From: Desulfobulbaceae bacterium
GTDB taxonomy: Bacteria; Desulfobacterota; Desulfobulbia; Desulfobulbales; Desulfocapsaceae
Length of the DNA stretch: 50,450 bases
Direction of reading: 5' to 3'
Assembly: GCA_019163335.1 (NCBI GenBank)
Contig: JAFLKM010000039.1
Location: 1-50,450, forward strand
The notes beneath the pieces were generated by a model. The model saw only the letters and a program-made list of their open reading frames with translations, did not search any database and had not been told where the DNA came from. Position 1 is the first letter of the stretch, and every line of letters starts with the position of its first letter. Shown one piece after another: positions 1-9,294 of the stretch. The translations under genes and the position numbers were made by a program.

Positions 1-327
1 CGCTGATCAGGGCTTTTGCTTTTTCTAGCCCCCCCCTCTCTGCACACGACATCCACATACGCACATCCATTAAACCCTCACACAGACTGGAACACGAACA
101 CACAGCAACTAATCTGTACCTCGTTTCACTTCATCTTAGCTTTCCTCTGTAAAATGTTCTGCCAATTCCTTTCTCTCCTCATTGTGTTGTCACATATCTG
201 TCAATTTCCCAATATTTTAACCCAAACTGTCAGAGTGCTTGACATGCCGATAATTTCCAGCTAATTAGATTAATTTAGTTATATGATCAATCTTCTTGAT
301 AATGAATAGAAATATGCTTGGGAAAAA
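1..327. other. Non-coding stretch upstream of the GlmU-like gene
   Basis: I see no convincing gene here. The first 110 bases are unusually C-rich and purine-poor (a C run at 29-36, then CT/CA-rich sequence), and the one open frame (16-264) translates to low-complexity sequence without a ribosome binding site. A consensus -35 hexamer TTGACA lies at 239-244 with a poor -10 (TAATTA) 17 bases later; a better -10-like TATGAT at 282-287 lacks a -35. A promoter for the gene at 328 is therefore likely somewhere in 239-300 but its exact position is not clear. Confidence 0.4.
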
Positions 328-1368
328 ATGTCTGATTTACCAAAACTATCCTTAATAATTCTGGCAGCGGGCAAGGGTACCCGCATGAAATCTGATAAGG
401 CTAAGGTCTTGCATCAGACTTTTTACTCCCCTATGCTGAATCATGTGCTGACGGCAGTCAAGCCCTTGCATGCAGATTTGACAATTGCAATTATTGGGCA
501 TCAGCGTGATGAAGTGGAACGATGCCTTGCTGGGTTCGATGTGATTTCCTGTGTTCAGCACGAGCAACTAGGAACTGGCCATGCAGTTCTTTGCGCTGAG
601 CCGATATTAAAGGACCAAGTTGGCATTGTTATGATCCTGTGTGGGGACACGCCCCTCATTCAGTCGGAAACCCTGCTGAATATTTATCAGAAACATCTGT
701 CCCATGATGGCCCTGTGACGATTATGACCGCTATTCTTGATAATCCAGTTAATTATGGAAGAATTATCAGCGATGAAGCGGGAAAAGTATTGTCTATTGT
801 AGAAGAAAAAGATGCGACTCCTGAGCAGAAGAAAATCTGTGAGATTAATGCGGGGATTTATTGCGTAGATGCTGATTTTCTTTTTACAACCCTGAAGAAG
901 GTTGACAAGGATAATAGTCAAGGGGAGATCTATCTAACTGATATCGTCTCGATATCAGTGGGGATGAAATATTCTGTTGCAAAATATATGACTTCTCACC
1001 CTAAGGATGTGCTTGGAGTAAATTCACGAATTGAATTGGCTGAGGCCCATAAAGAACTGCAGATGCGTCGTAATCGTCAATTGATGCTGGCGGGTGTCAC
1101 CATGCTGGATCCGGCTTCAACGTCTGTTGCGCCAGAGGTTAAAATTGGTCAGGATGTTCTTCTTTATCCTGGGGTACATCTATCCGGGCATTCTGATGTT
1201 GATAAAAATTGTATTCTGGAAAATGGAGTCATTATAAAAGACTGTTTTCTTGGTAAAGACGTTCATGTAGGTGCTTATAGCTATCTCGATGGATGCACGA
1301 TTAAAGCTGGAAACACAATTGCACCGCATACTGTATTGTTTAATCTTAATAAAGACTATGGATTATAG
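328..1368 (+). CDS. GlmU-like sugar-1-phosphate nucleotidyltransferase, acetyltransferase domain mostly absent
   Basis: The 346-residue protein is homologous to the uridyltransferase half of GlmU, which makes UDP-GlcNAc from UTP and GlcNAc-1-phosphate in the cytoplasm. The nucleotide-binding signature LAAGKGTRM is at residues 12-20, GTGHAV at 82-87 and the metal-site CGDTPL at 105-110; EEKDATPEQ and EINAGIY follow as in GlmU. After about residue 250 a left-handed beta-helix begins, but the protein stops after only a few coils, where bifunctional GlmU (about 450 residues) carries its acetyltransferase active site. No continuation of the helix is visible in any frame after the stop. It is therefore either a monofunctional pyrophosphorylase-type paralog or a truncated GlmU. 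The signature also has SDKAK where GlmU usually has SxxPK. Substrate is inferred only at family level. Confidence 0.8.
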   Translation: MSDLPKLSLIILAAGKGTRMKSDKAKVLHQTFYSPMLNHVLTAVKPLHADLTIAIIGHQRDEVERCLAGFDVISCVQHEQLGTGHAVLCAEPILKDQVGIVMILCGDTPLIQSETLLNIYQKHLSHDGPVTIMTAILDNPVNYGRIISDEAGKVLSIVEEKDATPEQKKICEINAGIYCVDADFLFTTLKKVDKDNSQGEIYLTDIVSISVGMKYSVAKYMTSHPKDVLGVNSRIELAEAHKELQMRRNRQLMLAGVTMLDPASTSVAPEVKIGQDVLLYPGVHLSGHSDVDKNCILENGVIIKDCFLGKDVHVGAYSYLDGCTIKAGNTIAPHTVLFNLNKDYGL

Positions 1369-1464
1369 CAGTTATTGTAGCACTTCAGTTATTAAAACCT
1401 GTTGGAAAACAATAGAAGAAAATTACCAGCTGTTAGAGTTTTTGAGTTTTCTTTTTTACGGAAC

Positions 1465-1692
1465 TTATTTGGCTGGGCAGGAAGATCGTGTCTCAGGTAC
1501 ACCCAGAGCCTTGAGGATCATGGAGAGAGGACAAAATTTGGTGATACCGAATTGGAAGAGGTTGGCTCCAACAAAGGCTGTAAAAAAGAGCCAGTATGGA
1601 TGGTGAAATAGAGGGCTTGTCTCAACTCCCAGTGCTAAAGAGATCAGGATGAAAAAACCGGCGATTGAGTGGACCCAGTCAGTGATAATCAT
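1465..1692 (-). CDS. Small DUF2892 (YgaP-type) inner-membrane protein
   Basis: The 75-residue protein has two hydrophobic helices (about residues 7-22 and 33-50) and the DUF2892 pattern of a second helix containing [13 protein letters not shown] followed by [13 protein letters not shown]. In this family the Phe-Cys-Pro and the final Leu-Gly-Val are typical; the domain occurs alone or fused to rhodanese (YgaP). It is preceded by a good ribosome binding site (AGAGGAAAC on the minus strand, 1696-1704). It stands alone between two plus-strand genes, facing the GlmU-like gene. Its function is unknown; in YgaP-like proteins the domain anchors sulfur-handling domains in the membrane, but nothing here shows that role. 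Confidence 0.75.
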   Translation of the reverse strand: MIITDWVHSIAGFFILISLALGVETSPLFHHPYWLFFTAFVGANLFQFGITKFCPLSMILKALGVPETRSSCPAK

Positions 1693-2118
1693 GTTGTTTC
1701 CTCTGTAGTTATAAAGTTGTCAGTGAAAGTATTTTGTCCTGTATTGGTTCGCTGTTGTTGATGTCGTTTTGTATTTTTGTAAAGTATTACTAATATTTAA
1801 AATTGTCTAGATGGTAGTTAGAGCAAAGATTTGATTCCGCAAGCTTATTGCATTGTCCATTTTTTAGGGCAGCGTGTAGCAGCATATATCATATATAATT
1901 TTTTTTTTTGTAGACGAGCCATTTGATCAGAGAAGAAATGGCTCTCATTGTTGTAAATCGCGCTTGATTGCAGAGAATGAATTTTGGATTCGGTGATGCG
2001 GCTGGATTTCTTCAAACGTCCACAATTTGAGTATGATAATTTAAAGTATCCTGAAAAAGTATCGTTCTTTTTTAGGTTTTTGATACATCTTTAAAATACG
2101 AATAGAAAGGAGAATGTA
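1693..2118. other. Intergenic region between the DUF2892 gene and acs
   Basis: No gene is supported. The stretch is AT-rich with a run of eleven T at about 1899-1909. A 9-bp inverted repeat (GAGCCATTT at 1916-1924, AAATGGCTC at 1936-1944) follows the T run rather than preceding one, so it is not a classical terminator for either strand. The divergent promoters of the DUF2892 gene and acs must lie here, but no -35/-10 pair with good spacing stands out. Confidence 0.4.
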
Positions 2119-4110
2119 ATGAGTGTCGATGAGGATAAAATTACCAGTCTATTGAGTGAAGGACGGATTTTTGAGCCACCCCTAGAGGGTCGCGATACTG
2201 CCCATGTAGGAAGTATGGAAGCCTACAAGGCTGCATATAAACGATCTATGGAAGATCCGGAAGGATTCTGGGCAGATCGGGCCACTGAGTTGGTGACTTG
2301 GGACAAGAAGTGGGACAAGGTCTTGGAGTATGATTATAACAAGCCTGAGATAAAATGGTTTCAAGGCGGCAAGTTGAATATGGCTTACAACTGCCTTGAT
2401 CGGCATCTCTTAAATGGGCGACGTAACAAGGCGGCTATAATCTGGCAGGGTGAACCTGAAGAAGATGTGCGGGTTTACACCTACCAGATGCTTTATACAG
2501 AGGTCTGCCGGATGGCCAATGTATTGAAGAAAAAAGGGGTAAAAAAGGGTGATCGGGTTGCCATTTATCTGCCCATGATTCCAGAGCTTGCCATATCGCT
2601 TTTGGCTTGTGCCCGCATAGGGGCTATGCATTCGGTGGTTTTTGCCGGTTTCTCTGCTATTGCTCTTAAGAGTCGTGTGCAAGACTGTGAGGCCAAGGTG
2701 TTAATCACCGCCGATGCGGTTTTGCGTGCAGGTAAGACTATTCCCCTGAAGCCAAACGCGGACACAGCTCTTGAGGAGTGTGAAAGCGTGAAGAACGTGA
2801 TTGTCGTTCAACGTGCCGGCAATGCCATCGAGATGTTGGCCGGGCGCGATAGCTGGTGGCATGAAGAGGTCACCGCTGCTGATATCTCCTGTACCTGTGA
2901 GCCTGAATCGATGGATGCCGAGGATATTCTCTTTATCCTCTATACTTCTGGTTCCACGGGTAAACCCAAGGGCGTGGTACATACCACAGGCGGATATCTT
3001 ACTTACGCCATGCATACCTGTCAGTGGGTCTTTGATCTGAAGGATAATGATGTCTACTGGTGTACCGCTGATATTGGCTGGGTAACCGGACATTCTTATA
3101 TCCTTTATGGCCCACTGGGATTAGGTGCCACATCCCTGATGTTTGAAGGAGTTCCTTCCTATCCGGGGCCGGATCGTTTCTGGAAGATTGTTGAAAAATT
3201 CCAGGTGAACATTTTTTACACCGCACCCACTGTCATCAGGGCGTTGATGCGAGATGGTGAAGAGCCTACCCTGCGTTATGACTTGTCCAGTCTGCGTATT
3301 CTTGGATCGGTGGGTGAACCGATCAACCCTGAGGCCTGGATGTGGTACCATGTTAATATCGGTAAGAATAAGCTACCCATCGTTGACACCTGGTGGCAGA
3401 CTGAGACCGGTGGGATTATGATTTCTCCGCTACCATATGCCACCCCTTTGAAGCCGGGTTCTGCCACTCTGCCGTTGCCGGGCATTGATGCGGCAATCTA
3501 CACAGAAGAGGGACATGAGGCCGGCCCGAATGAAGGAGGGCATCTGGTAATCCGCAAGCCTTGGCCCGGTATGCTGCGTGGCGTATTTGGTGATCCAGAG
3601 CGGTTTAAGAAGGCCTACTTCAGTCGGTATGAAAATATTTATGACCCGGAAGACGGAGCTCGTCGAGATGAAGACGGGTACTTCTGGATTATGGGACGTC
3701 TTGATGATGTTATTAATGTTTCAGGGCATCGGCTTGGTACTGCTGAGATAGAGTCTGCGCTTGTGGCCCATCACTCCGTTGCTGAGGCAGCGGTGGTCGG
3801 TATGCCACATCCGATTAAGGGGCAGGCTATTTATGCCTTTGTCACGGTGAAGTCTCATGTGGATCCAACCCCGGAGTTGTTGGTAGAACTTCGGGCCCAT
3901 GTGCGAACGGAGATTGGCCCGATTGCCTCCCCCGATGCTATTCAGTATGCGCCGGGACTGCCCAAGACTCGGAGTGGCAAGATCATGCGTCGGGTCTTGA
4001 GAAAGATTGCGGCCAATGATTTTGAAAATTTTGGCGACACTTCGACTTTGGCTGATCCGTCAGTTGTTGATGATCTGATCATCGGCAAGAAGGCCTTGGC
4101 AAAAAAATAA
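2119..4110 (+). CDS. acs: Acetyl-CoA synthetase (AMP-forming)
   Basis: This 663-residue enzyme joins acetate and CoA at the expense of ATP to AMP, through acetyl-adenylate. It matches the usual length of about 650. The phosphate-binding loop [11 protein letters not shown] begins at residue 275, WWQTETGG lies near 425-432, and the C-terminal swinging domain ends in [10 protein letters not shown]. The catalytic lysine K621 in that motif is the one acetylated in other Acs enzymes, so lysine-acetylation control is plausible by family knowledge. The start is fixed by AAAGGAGAATGTA before the ATG. It sits within 6 kb of the ActP acetate permease, the DUF294 regulator and the exonuclease, so it likely serves acetate assimilation or oxidation. 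A strong terminator follows, so it is transcribed alone. Confidence 0.97.
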   Translation: MSVDEDKITSLLSEGRIFEPPLEGRDTAHVGSMEAYKAAYKRSMEDPEGFWADRATELVTWDKKWDKVLEYDYNKPEIKWFQGGKLNMAYNCLDRHLLNGRRNKAAIIWQGEPEEDVRVYTYQMLYTEVCRMANVLKKKGVKKGDRVAIYLPMIPELAISLLACARIGAMHSVVFAGFSAIALKSRVQDCEAKVLITADAVLRAGKTIPLKPNADTALEECESVKNVIVVQRAGNAIEMLAGRDSWWHEEVTAADISCTCEPESMDAEDILFILYTSGSTGKPKGVVHTTGGYLTYAMHTCQWVFDLKDNDVYWCTADIGWVTGHSYILYGPLGLGATSLMFEGVPSYPGPDRFWKIVEKFQVNIFYTAPTVIRALMRDGEEPTLRYDLSSLRILGSVGEPINPEAWMWYHVNIGKNKLPIVDTWWQTETGGIMISPLPYATPLKPGSATLPLPGIDAAIYTEEGHEAGPNEGGHLVIRKPWPGMLRGVFGDPERFKKAYFSRYENIYDPEDGARRDEDGYFWIMGRLDDVINVSGHRLGTAEIESALVAHHSVAEAAVVGMPHPIKGQAIYAFVTVKSHVDPTPELLVELRAHVRTEIGPIASPDAIQYAPGLPKTRSGKIMRRVLRKIAANDFENFGDTSTLADPSVVDDLIIGKKALAKK

Positions 4111-4138
4111 GTCTCCCCCTGAGAGATGTTTGGTCAAG

Positions 4139-4180
4139 ACAAGGCGGAGTCGGTGGATTGAAAGCTCCGCCTTGTTGTTT
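4139..4180 (+). terminator. Rho-independent terminator of acs
   Basis: ACAAGGCGGAG (4139-4149) pairs perfectly with CTCCGCCTTGT (4165-4175), an 11-bp stem with a 15-nt loop, followed by TGTTT. It ends the acs transcript. Confidence 0.85.
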
Positions 4181-4364
4181 CTGGGTGGTTTAGATGAACA
4201 AGTTGCTGGTTAATGTTGCAGATCGCTTCCGACATACTGAATGAAAGACTGTATTGTTCAGTGAGGGCTTGAGACATCGCTTGTTTTTTCTGAACAATTT
4301 AATTGCGGCCGGATGATTTTATCATGCCGATCTGGTTGGTTGGCAAGGCCAGGGAGTTGAGGAA

Positions 4365-6296
4365 ATGGCAATTAAAGGGAATGATGTTCATGTGGTTGCC
4401 CCTGAGGTGGCGATCTCTTTTTTGAAAGGAATCATGCCCTTTGATACCCTTGATGAAAAAACACTGAGAAATCTGGCCCTTAATTGTCGCATTGATTTTT
4501 TTCCCAAAGGGACCAGAATCCTGACCGCTGGTACCACTGAGCTGACCCATCTTTATCTGATTCAGCGTGGCGGAGTTAAGGCTTTTATTGAAAACGACAA
4601 TGGGGTCATTACTCTTAAGGATTTCCGGGGAGAAGGAGCATATATAGGAGCGTTGGGCATTATACGCGGCACCCCTGCCAATCTCAATATTGAGACGGTG
4701 GAGGATACCTTTTGTTATCTGCTACCCCGTGAAATTTTTCTCGCTCTCATTGAGAAACAGGCCTCCTTTGCCCATTTTTATCTCAAAAGTTTCTCGGAAA
4801 AGGTTGTTACTACGGCCTATAAGGAGTTGCGTCATCATAAGGTGGCGCCGCGCAGCAGCGATGATCTCTATCTCTTTTCTATTCGGGTGGGTGATCTTGT
4901 AAAAACCATGCGCAAGGTTGCGGCCAGTTTGACCATACAACGGGCAGCCGCTTTTATGTCTGAGTATCAAGTAGGGTGCCTGCTGGTTCATGACGCCGTT
5001 GATGCGGAAAAGATTGTCGGCATTATTACGGACCGTGATCTGCGGAACAAGGTGGTTGCAGCCGGCCTGGATTTCAACCAGCCGGTTGTGACGATCATGA
5101 ACAGCCCGGTACTCACCGTACTGTCCCAGTCGCTCTGTTTTGATGTGTTGCTGAAGATGATGACGACCGGTATTCATCATCTGGCCGTTGAGCATGGTGG
5201 TCGAATCATCGGAGTCATTACTTCCCATGACATCATGTTGCTGCAAGGGCATTCTCCTTACTATCTGTTGAAGGAGATCCGCGTTGAACATCAGATCGTA
5301 GGGTTGTATCCCTTGGCCCAAAAGATCCCGGAAGTGATTCGCGGACTTATCGGTGAAGGGGCCAAGGCTGGGAACATTACCCAGATGATTGCCATTTTGA
5401 ATGACCATATTTTAGGCAGGATGCTGACTCTGCTTGAAAATGAGTTGGGTCCCCCGCCAGTCCCCTATTGCTGGTTGTTGATGGGAAGTGAAGGGCGGCG
5501 TGAACAGACCTTTAAAACCGATCAGGATAATGCCATTCTTTATGCCGATCCTGAGGATGAACCCCAGAGGCAGGCAGCAGAGTTGTATTTTAAGTCTTTT
5601 GCTGCGAAGGCCATCGATCATTTGGTTAATTGCGGCTACCCCCTCTGTCCGGGGGAGATTATGGCGATTAATCCGCGCTGGTGTCAGCCGTTATCGGTGT
5701 GGAAGCAGTATTTTGACCGTTGGGTGGCCGCACCGGAACCCCAGGAGTTGCTGAACGCGACGATTTTTTTTGATTTTCGCTGCGGCTTTGGTAAGGAGCA
5801 GTTGGCAGACAATCTTCGTGACCATCTGAACAGGAGTATGAAAGGGCAAGATTTATTTCTTTTTCATCTGGCCCGTCAGTGTACGGAGACTCGTGTTCCG
5901 CTTTCATTTTTTAAGAATTTTATTGTTGAAAGGGATGGGCAGCATAAAAATCGCTTGGATATCAAACGGCAGGGCTTAACTCCATTTGTGGATTTTGCCC
6001 GGGTGCTGGCCTTGAAGTCCGGACTGAAGGAGACGAATACCCTGGCCCGTTTAAAGGTTCTCATGGCAGCAGGAGAGATCCAGACCGATTTGTGGTCGGC
6101 GGCAAGTGAGGCTTATGAGTTGCAGATGCAGCAGCGTCTGGTGCATCAGCTGAAGCAGATTGAGGCAGGGATTCTTCCCGATAATTATATTGATCCAGCA
6201 GATCTTTCCGACCTGGAACGGAGAATGCTCAAGGATGCTTTTGCCGTTATTGAGCGATTGTACAGCGTGCTGAACAGGCTGTATCCAGGGGCGTGA
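4365..6296 (+). CDS. cNMP-binding/CBS-pair/DUF294 nucleotidyltransferase-like signalling protein
   Basis: The 643-residue cytoplasmic protein has a cyclic-nucleotide-binding (Crp-like) domain at about residues 20-140, a tandem CBS pair at about 165-300, a DUF294 GlnD-type nucleotidyltransferase domain beginning near 350, and a DUF294 C-terminal helical domain. The nucleotidyltransferase signature GSEGRREQT (374-382) and a following DQDNAIL are intact, so uridylyl- or adenylyl-transfer activity is possible. The 3' end overlaps the next gene by ATGA, which indicates translational coupling with the exonuclease. This pair is recurrently found next to acs and actP in proteobacteria, so a role in controlling acetate use is inferred from context; ligand and target are unknown. 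The start is the ATG after GAGTTGAGGAA. Confidence 0.88.
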   Translation: MAIKGNDVHVVAPEVAISFLKGIMPFDTLDEKTLRNLALNCRIDFFPKGTRILTAGTTELTHLYLIQRGGVKAFIENDNGVITLKDFRGEGAYIGALGIIRGTPANLNIETVEDTFCYLLPREIFLALIEKQASFAHFYLKSFSEKVVTTAYKELRHHKVAPRSSDDLYLFSIRVGDLVKTMRKVAASLTIQRAAAFMSEYQVGCLLVHDAVDAEKIVGIITDRDLRNKVVAAGLDFNQPVVTIMNSPVLTVLSQSLCFDVLLKMMTTGIHHLAVEHGGRIIGVITSHDIMLLQGHSPYYLLKEIRVEHQIVGLYPLAQKIPEVIRGLIGEGAKAGNITQMIAILNDHILGRMLTLLENELGPPPVPYCWLLMGSEGRREQTFKTDQDNAILYADPEDEPQRQAAELYFKSFAAKAIDHLVNCGYPLCPGEIMAINPRWCQPLSVWKQYFDRWVAAPEPQELLNATIFFDFRCGFGKEQLADNLRDHLNRSMKGQDLFLFHLARQCTETRVPLSFFKNFIVERDGQHKNRLDIKRQGLTPFVDFARVLALKSGLKETNTLARLKVLMAAGEIQTDLWSAASEAYELQMQQRLVHQLKQIEAGILPDNYIDPADLSDLERRMLKDAFAVIERLYSVLNRLYPGA

Positions 6297-7009
6297 TGTT
6301 CAATCTGCTGAAGCCGGGAACCTGGTTTGCTTCGCCTGATCCCCTTATTCTTCGCAACAGGGAGTTTTTTCGTGACTTTGATCAGTCCAAGCCCTTGTCA
6401 GAGTATACTTTTGTGGTTTGTGATACTGAGTTGACCGGTTTTGACCGGAAGCACGATGAGATAATCTCCATTGGTGCAGTAGTAATCCGGGATCTGCAAA
6501 TTGATCTTGGTTCTCTTTTTAGCCAGTACGTCAAGCCTCGAAATCTGAAGCATACAGAGGCGACTTTGATTCACCGCATTACCCCGGAGCAACTGGCTGA
6601 TGCGCCTTCCCTGGAGGAAGTATTGCCGGAATTTGTCGAGTTCATCGGCAACGGGCTCATGGTTGGCCATTTTGTGGAACTGGATTTGGGTTTCTTGAAC
6701 ACGGCATCCCGTAAGCTGCTTGGCGGAACCCTCGCTAATCCAGCAATTGATACGATTCGTATGGCGCGGCGATATCGACAGATGCTGCTGGGACCTTTTT
6801 GCGAAGAGGATGAGCATTCCGTGAGTTATGTTCTGGAAGATCTTGCCAGGGAGTATCATCTCCCCTCTTTCAAACCCCATGATGCCCTTGAGGATGCAAT
6901 CCAGACGGCTTATCTTTTTTTGTATTTTCTCAAGAAATTCAGAAAAGGAGGGCTGTTGACCTTGAAGGATATATATCAGGCTGGCAGGGTTGGAAGTTTA
7001 CGTTATTAG
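6293..7009 (+). CDS. DnaQ-family 3'-5' exonuclease (DEDDh)
   Basis: The 238-residue protein is a DEDDh exonuclease. The first motif CDTELTGFD places the metal ligands at D44 and E46; GHFVELDLGF supplies the second Asp; HDALED (H196, D201) is the final motif with the catalytic His. It resembles DNA polymerase III epsilon but has an extra N-terminal segment of about 35 residues. Its start codon overlaps the stop of the cNMP/CBS/DUF294 gene (ATGA), so the two are co-translated. What it degrades in this setting is unknown. A repair or RNA/nucleotide-turnover role is possible, and the linkage to the acetate genes suggests a regulatory partnership with the upstream protein. Confidence 0.88.
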   Translation: MMFNLLKPGTWFASPDPLILRNREFFRDFDQSKPLSEYTFVVCDTELTGFDRKHDEIISIGAVVIRDLQIDLGSLFSQYVKPRNLKHTEATLIHRITPEQLADAPSLEEVLPEFVEFIGNGLMVGHFVELDLGFLNTASRKLLGGTLANPAIDTIRMARRYRQMLLGPFCEEDEHSVSYVLEDLAREYHLPSFKPHDALEDAIQTAYLFLYFLKKFRKGGLLTLKDIYQAGRVGSLRY

Positions 7010-7049
7010 GTGGCTGTTGTTTTTTATGCAGGAGTTCCTGACAACTTTC

Positions 7050-7077
7050 TTGACGTCATGAAAAATAAGACTATGTT
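7050..7077 (+). promoter_or_regulatory. Possible promoter of ilvC
   Basis: TTGACG (7050-7055) and TATGTT (7072-7077) are 16 bases apart and lie about 80 bases before the ilvC start. The match is moderate. A 29-codon open frame starting at 7058 overlaps it but has no ribosome binding site. Confidence 0.35.
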
Positions 7078-7158
7078 GTCGAGTATTTTTTTCACACTTA
7101 TCTGTTTTTCCTGCTCGGCGGGAAAAATTAATTATTTAACAAATTGAAGGGGAAAATA

Positions 7159-8631
7159 ATGGGACAAAACTATTTTAACAGCCTGCCTTTACGTCTGCAA
7201 CTTCAGGAATTGGGACAGTGCCGCTTGATGGATTCTTCTGAATTCAATGGAGTAGAGGCGCTGCGAGGAAAAAAAATAGTAATTGTTGGCTGTGGCGCCC
7301 AGGGGCTGCATCAAGGGTTGAATCTCCGTGACAGTGGCCTTGATGTCTCCTATGCCTTGCGAGAAGCCGCCATCAACGAGAAGCGGCAGTCCTTTAAAAA
7401 TGCCAGTACCAACGGGTTTACCGTAGGTACCCCGGAAAAGCTCATTCCCAAGGCAGATCTGGTCATCAATCTGACGCCGGATAAGCAACATACCAAGGTG
7501 GTCAGCGCCATTATGCCGCTGATGAAGAAGAATGCCTGCCTCTCTTACTCCCATGGCTTTAATATCGTGGAGGAGGGAATGCAGATTCGCCCCGATCTCA
7601 CGGTTATTATGGTGGCCCCCAAGTCTCCTGGTACAGAAGTGCGGGAGGAGTATAAGCGAGGATTCGGGGTGCCGACTCTCATTGCCGTGCATCGTGAAAA
7701 TGATCCCCAGGAAAAAGGCTGGGAGTTGGCCAAGGCCTATGCCTGCGGCACCGGAGCCGATCGTGCCGGTGTCCTTCAGTCGTCATTTGTAGCCGAGGTT
7801 AAATCGGATCTCATGGGAGAACAAACAATCCTCTGCGGGATGCTTCAAGCTGGTTCTCTGCTCTGTTTTGATAAGATGATTGAAAAAGGGATTGAAGCCG
7901 GATATGCCTCCAGACTGATCCAGAACGGTTGGGAGACCATCACTGAGGCCTTAAAGCATGGCGGTATCACCAATATGATGGATCGGCTCACCAACCCGGC
8001 TAAGATTGCCGCTTTTATGTTGTCCGAGGAGTTGAAAGATATCCTTCAACCCCTTTTTGAAAAGCACATGGATGACATCATGTCGGGTTCTTTCTCCAAG
8101 ACAATGATGAAGGATTGGGCCAAGGATGACGTTAAACTCCTGAAATGGCGATCTGAAACAGCCAAGACTGCTTTTGAGAAGGCCGTTTCCACCACCGCTG
8201 TCATCCCTGAACAAGAATACTTTGATCATGGGATATTGATGATTGCCATGGTTAAGGCCGGAGTAGAACTGGCCTATGACACTATGGTTTCTGCCGGTAT
8301 TAAAGAAGAGTCCGCCTATTATGAGTCCCTGCACGAGGTGCCGCTTATTGCCAATACCATTGCCCGCAAGAAGCTCTATGAGATGAATGTAGTTATCTCT
8401 GATACCGCAGAGTATGGCTGTTATTTATTTGCGCATGCGGCTGTGCCCATGCTTGCAGGTTTCATGAAGAAGATCAATACCGATGTGATCGGTAAGGGGC
8501 TTTCACACAAAGATAATGGCGTTGATAATGTTAAGCTCATTGCAGTGAACGAGGCGATTCGTTACACCGGGGTTGAGATGATTGGGGAAGAACTTCGTTC
8601 ACATATGGGGGCAATGAAAGCAATTTTGTAG
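7159..8631 (+). CDS. ilvC: Ketol-acid reductoisomerase, class II
   Basis: This 490-residue enzyme isomerises and reduces acetolactate or acetohydroxybutyrate with NADPH in valine, leucine and isoleucine synthesis. It is the long class II form (the common class I is about 330 residues) and aligns along its whole length with the Escherichia coli enzyme. The Rossmann motif [34 protein letters not shown] and [14 protein letters not shown]-like stretches are present (here [14 protein letters not shown]), and the duplicated C-terminal knotted domain holds [11 protein letters not shown] chose ATG 7159 (MGQNYF), preceded by GAAGGGGA, over an in-frame TTG at 7144. It stands alone, apart from ilvBN, between the exonuclease and the acetate permease genes. 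Confidence 0.96.
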   Translation: MGQNYFNSLPLRLQLQELGQCRLMDSSEFNGVEALRGKKIVIVGCGAQGLHQGLNLRDSGLDVSYALREAAINEKRQSFKNASTNGFTVGTPEKLIPKADLVINLTPDKQHTKVVSAIMPLMKKNACLSYSHGFNIVEEGMQIRPDLTVIMVAPKSPGTEVREEYKRGFGVPTLIAVHRENDPQEKGWELAKAYACGTGADRAGVLQSSFVAEVKSDLMGEQTILCGMLQAGSLLCFDKMIEKGIEAGYASRLIQNGWETITEALKHGGITNMMDRLTNPAKIAAFMLSEELKDILQPLFEKHMDDIMSGSFSKTMMKDWAKDDVKLLKWRSETAKTAFEKAVSTTAVIPEQEYFDHGILMIAMVKAGVELAYDTMVSAGIKEESAYYESLHEVPLIANTIARKKLYEMNVVISDTAEYGCYLFAHAAVPMLAGFMKKINTDVIGKGLSHKDNGVDNVKLIAVNEAIRYTGVEMIGEELRSHMGAMKAIL

Positions 8632-8932
8632 GTACTGAGAGGACGTGATCTTTTGCTCGATGAGTTATCGTGACGAATATTTAGTGACTCCGAACCCTCT
8701 CTTCGCTCAATGTAGAGGGCCTGCCAAGAATCTGAGCGTGCCGGTTTTGTTGTGGCCGGCCGTCTGATCCAGCCAGGCAGATTTTTGTTGATTTTTCTTT
8801 GGTTGTGCAAGGCAGGCCTTTGCTTCCTGGGGAGGGGGCAGAGGAAGAATTTGTTTAGTCCAGGGAGAACTCCCCGCTTAAGGTCGGTGAGGAGTTCATT
8901 GTCGATATTTCATTTTAATAGTGGAGGATTTA
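8632..8932. other. Intergenic region between ilvC and the DUF485 gene
   Basis: No gene or clear terminator is visible in these 301 bases. A short inverted repeat AACTCC/GGAGTT lies at about 8869-8897. The promoter for the DUF485-ActP pair must be here but no convincing hexamer pair was found. Confidence 0.35.
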
Positions 8933-9244
8933 ATGCAAAAAAACGTTCGTGATCTGCTTGAATCAACTGAGTTTAAGGGGCTTGTTACAAAACGGGCTAC
9001 CGTGTCCATTGTGTTGTTAGTGTTCCTTTTTGTCAGTTATTATGGGTTTATTCTGCTGATTGGTTTTGATAAATCATTTCTTGCTCAAAAATTAAGTGAA
9101 ACCGGGGTTACGACCTTGGGGATTCCCCTTGCGGTGGCAGTTATTCTTATGGCCTGGCTCCTCACCGTTATCTATGTCGTGTGGGCAAATATGGTTTACG
9201 ATCCTGAGGTCCGGCGTTTGCGGGCCTTGTTGCTCGGGAAATAA
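8933..9244 (+). CDS. yjcH: DUF485 (YjcH-like) membrane protein, partner of ActP
   Basis: The 103-residue protein has two membrane helices (about 23-45 and 62-82) and the DUF485 pattern: VSYYGFILLIGFDKSFL, then LGIPLAVAVILMAWLLTVIYV and a terminal WANMVYDPEV. In enterobacteria this protein is encoded with acs and actP and is thought to accompany the acetate permease. I chose ATG 8933 because TGGAGGA ends five bases before it; an in-frame GTG at 8921 lies within that ribosome binding site. The actP start follows 50 bases after the stop, so the two form an operon. Confidence 0.88.
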   Translation: MQKNVRDLLESTEFKGLVTKRATVSIVLLVFLFVSYYGFILLIGFDKSFLAQKLSETGVTTLGIPLAVAVILMAWLLTVIYVVWANMVYDPEVRRLRALLLGK

Positions 9245-9294
9245 TCCATCATTTCTATTTGACTCGAAGTCGATAAGTTTAAAGGAGAAAATAT

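Noticed and set aside
16-264. 82-codon open frame at the left edge
   Set aside because: Low-complexity translation, no ribosome binding site and no family resemblance; the DNA is C-rich and lies in a likely promoter region.
1369-1611. Continuation of GlmU beyond the stop by frameshift
   Set aside because: None of the frames after 1368 shows hexapeptide repeats or other acetyltransferase sequence.
1916-1944. 9-bp hairpin as a terminator of the GlmU-like or DUF2892 gene
   Set aside because: The T run lies before the hairpin on the plus strand, so on neither strand does a T run follow the stem.
7058-7147. 29-codon frame before ilvC that looks like a leader peptide or lipoprotein signal
   Set aside because: No ribosome binding site, no run of Ile, Leu or Val codons as expected for ilv attenuation, and no alternative hairpins followed by T.
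7144-7158. TTG 7144 as the ilvC start
   Set aside because: It overlaps the ribosome binding site GAAGGGGA, and the product from ATG 7159 matches the usual N terminus.
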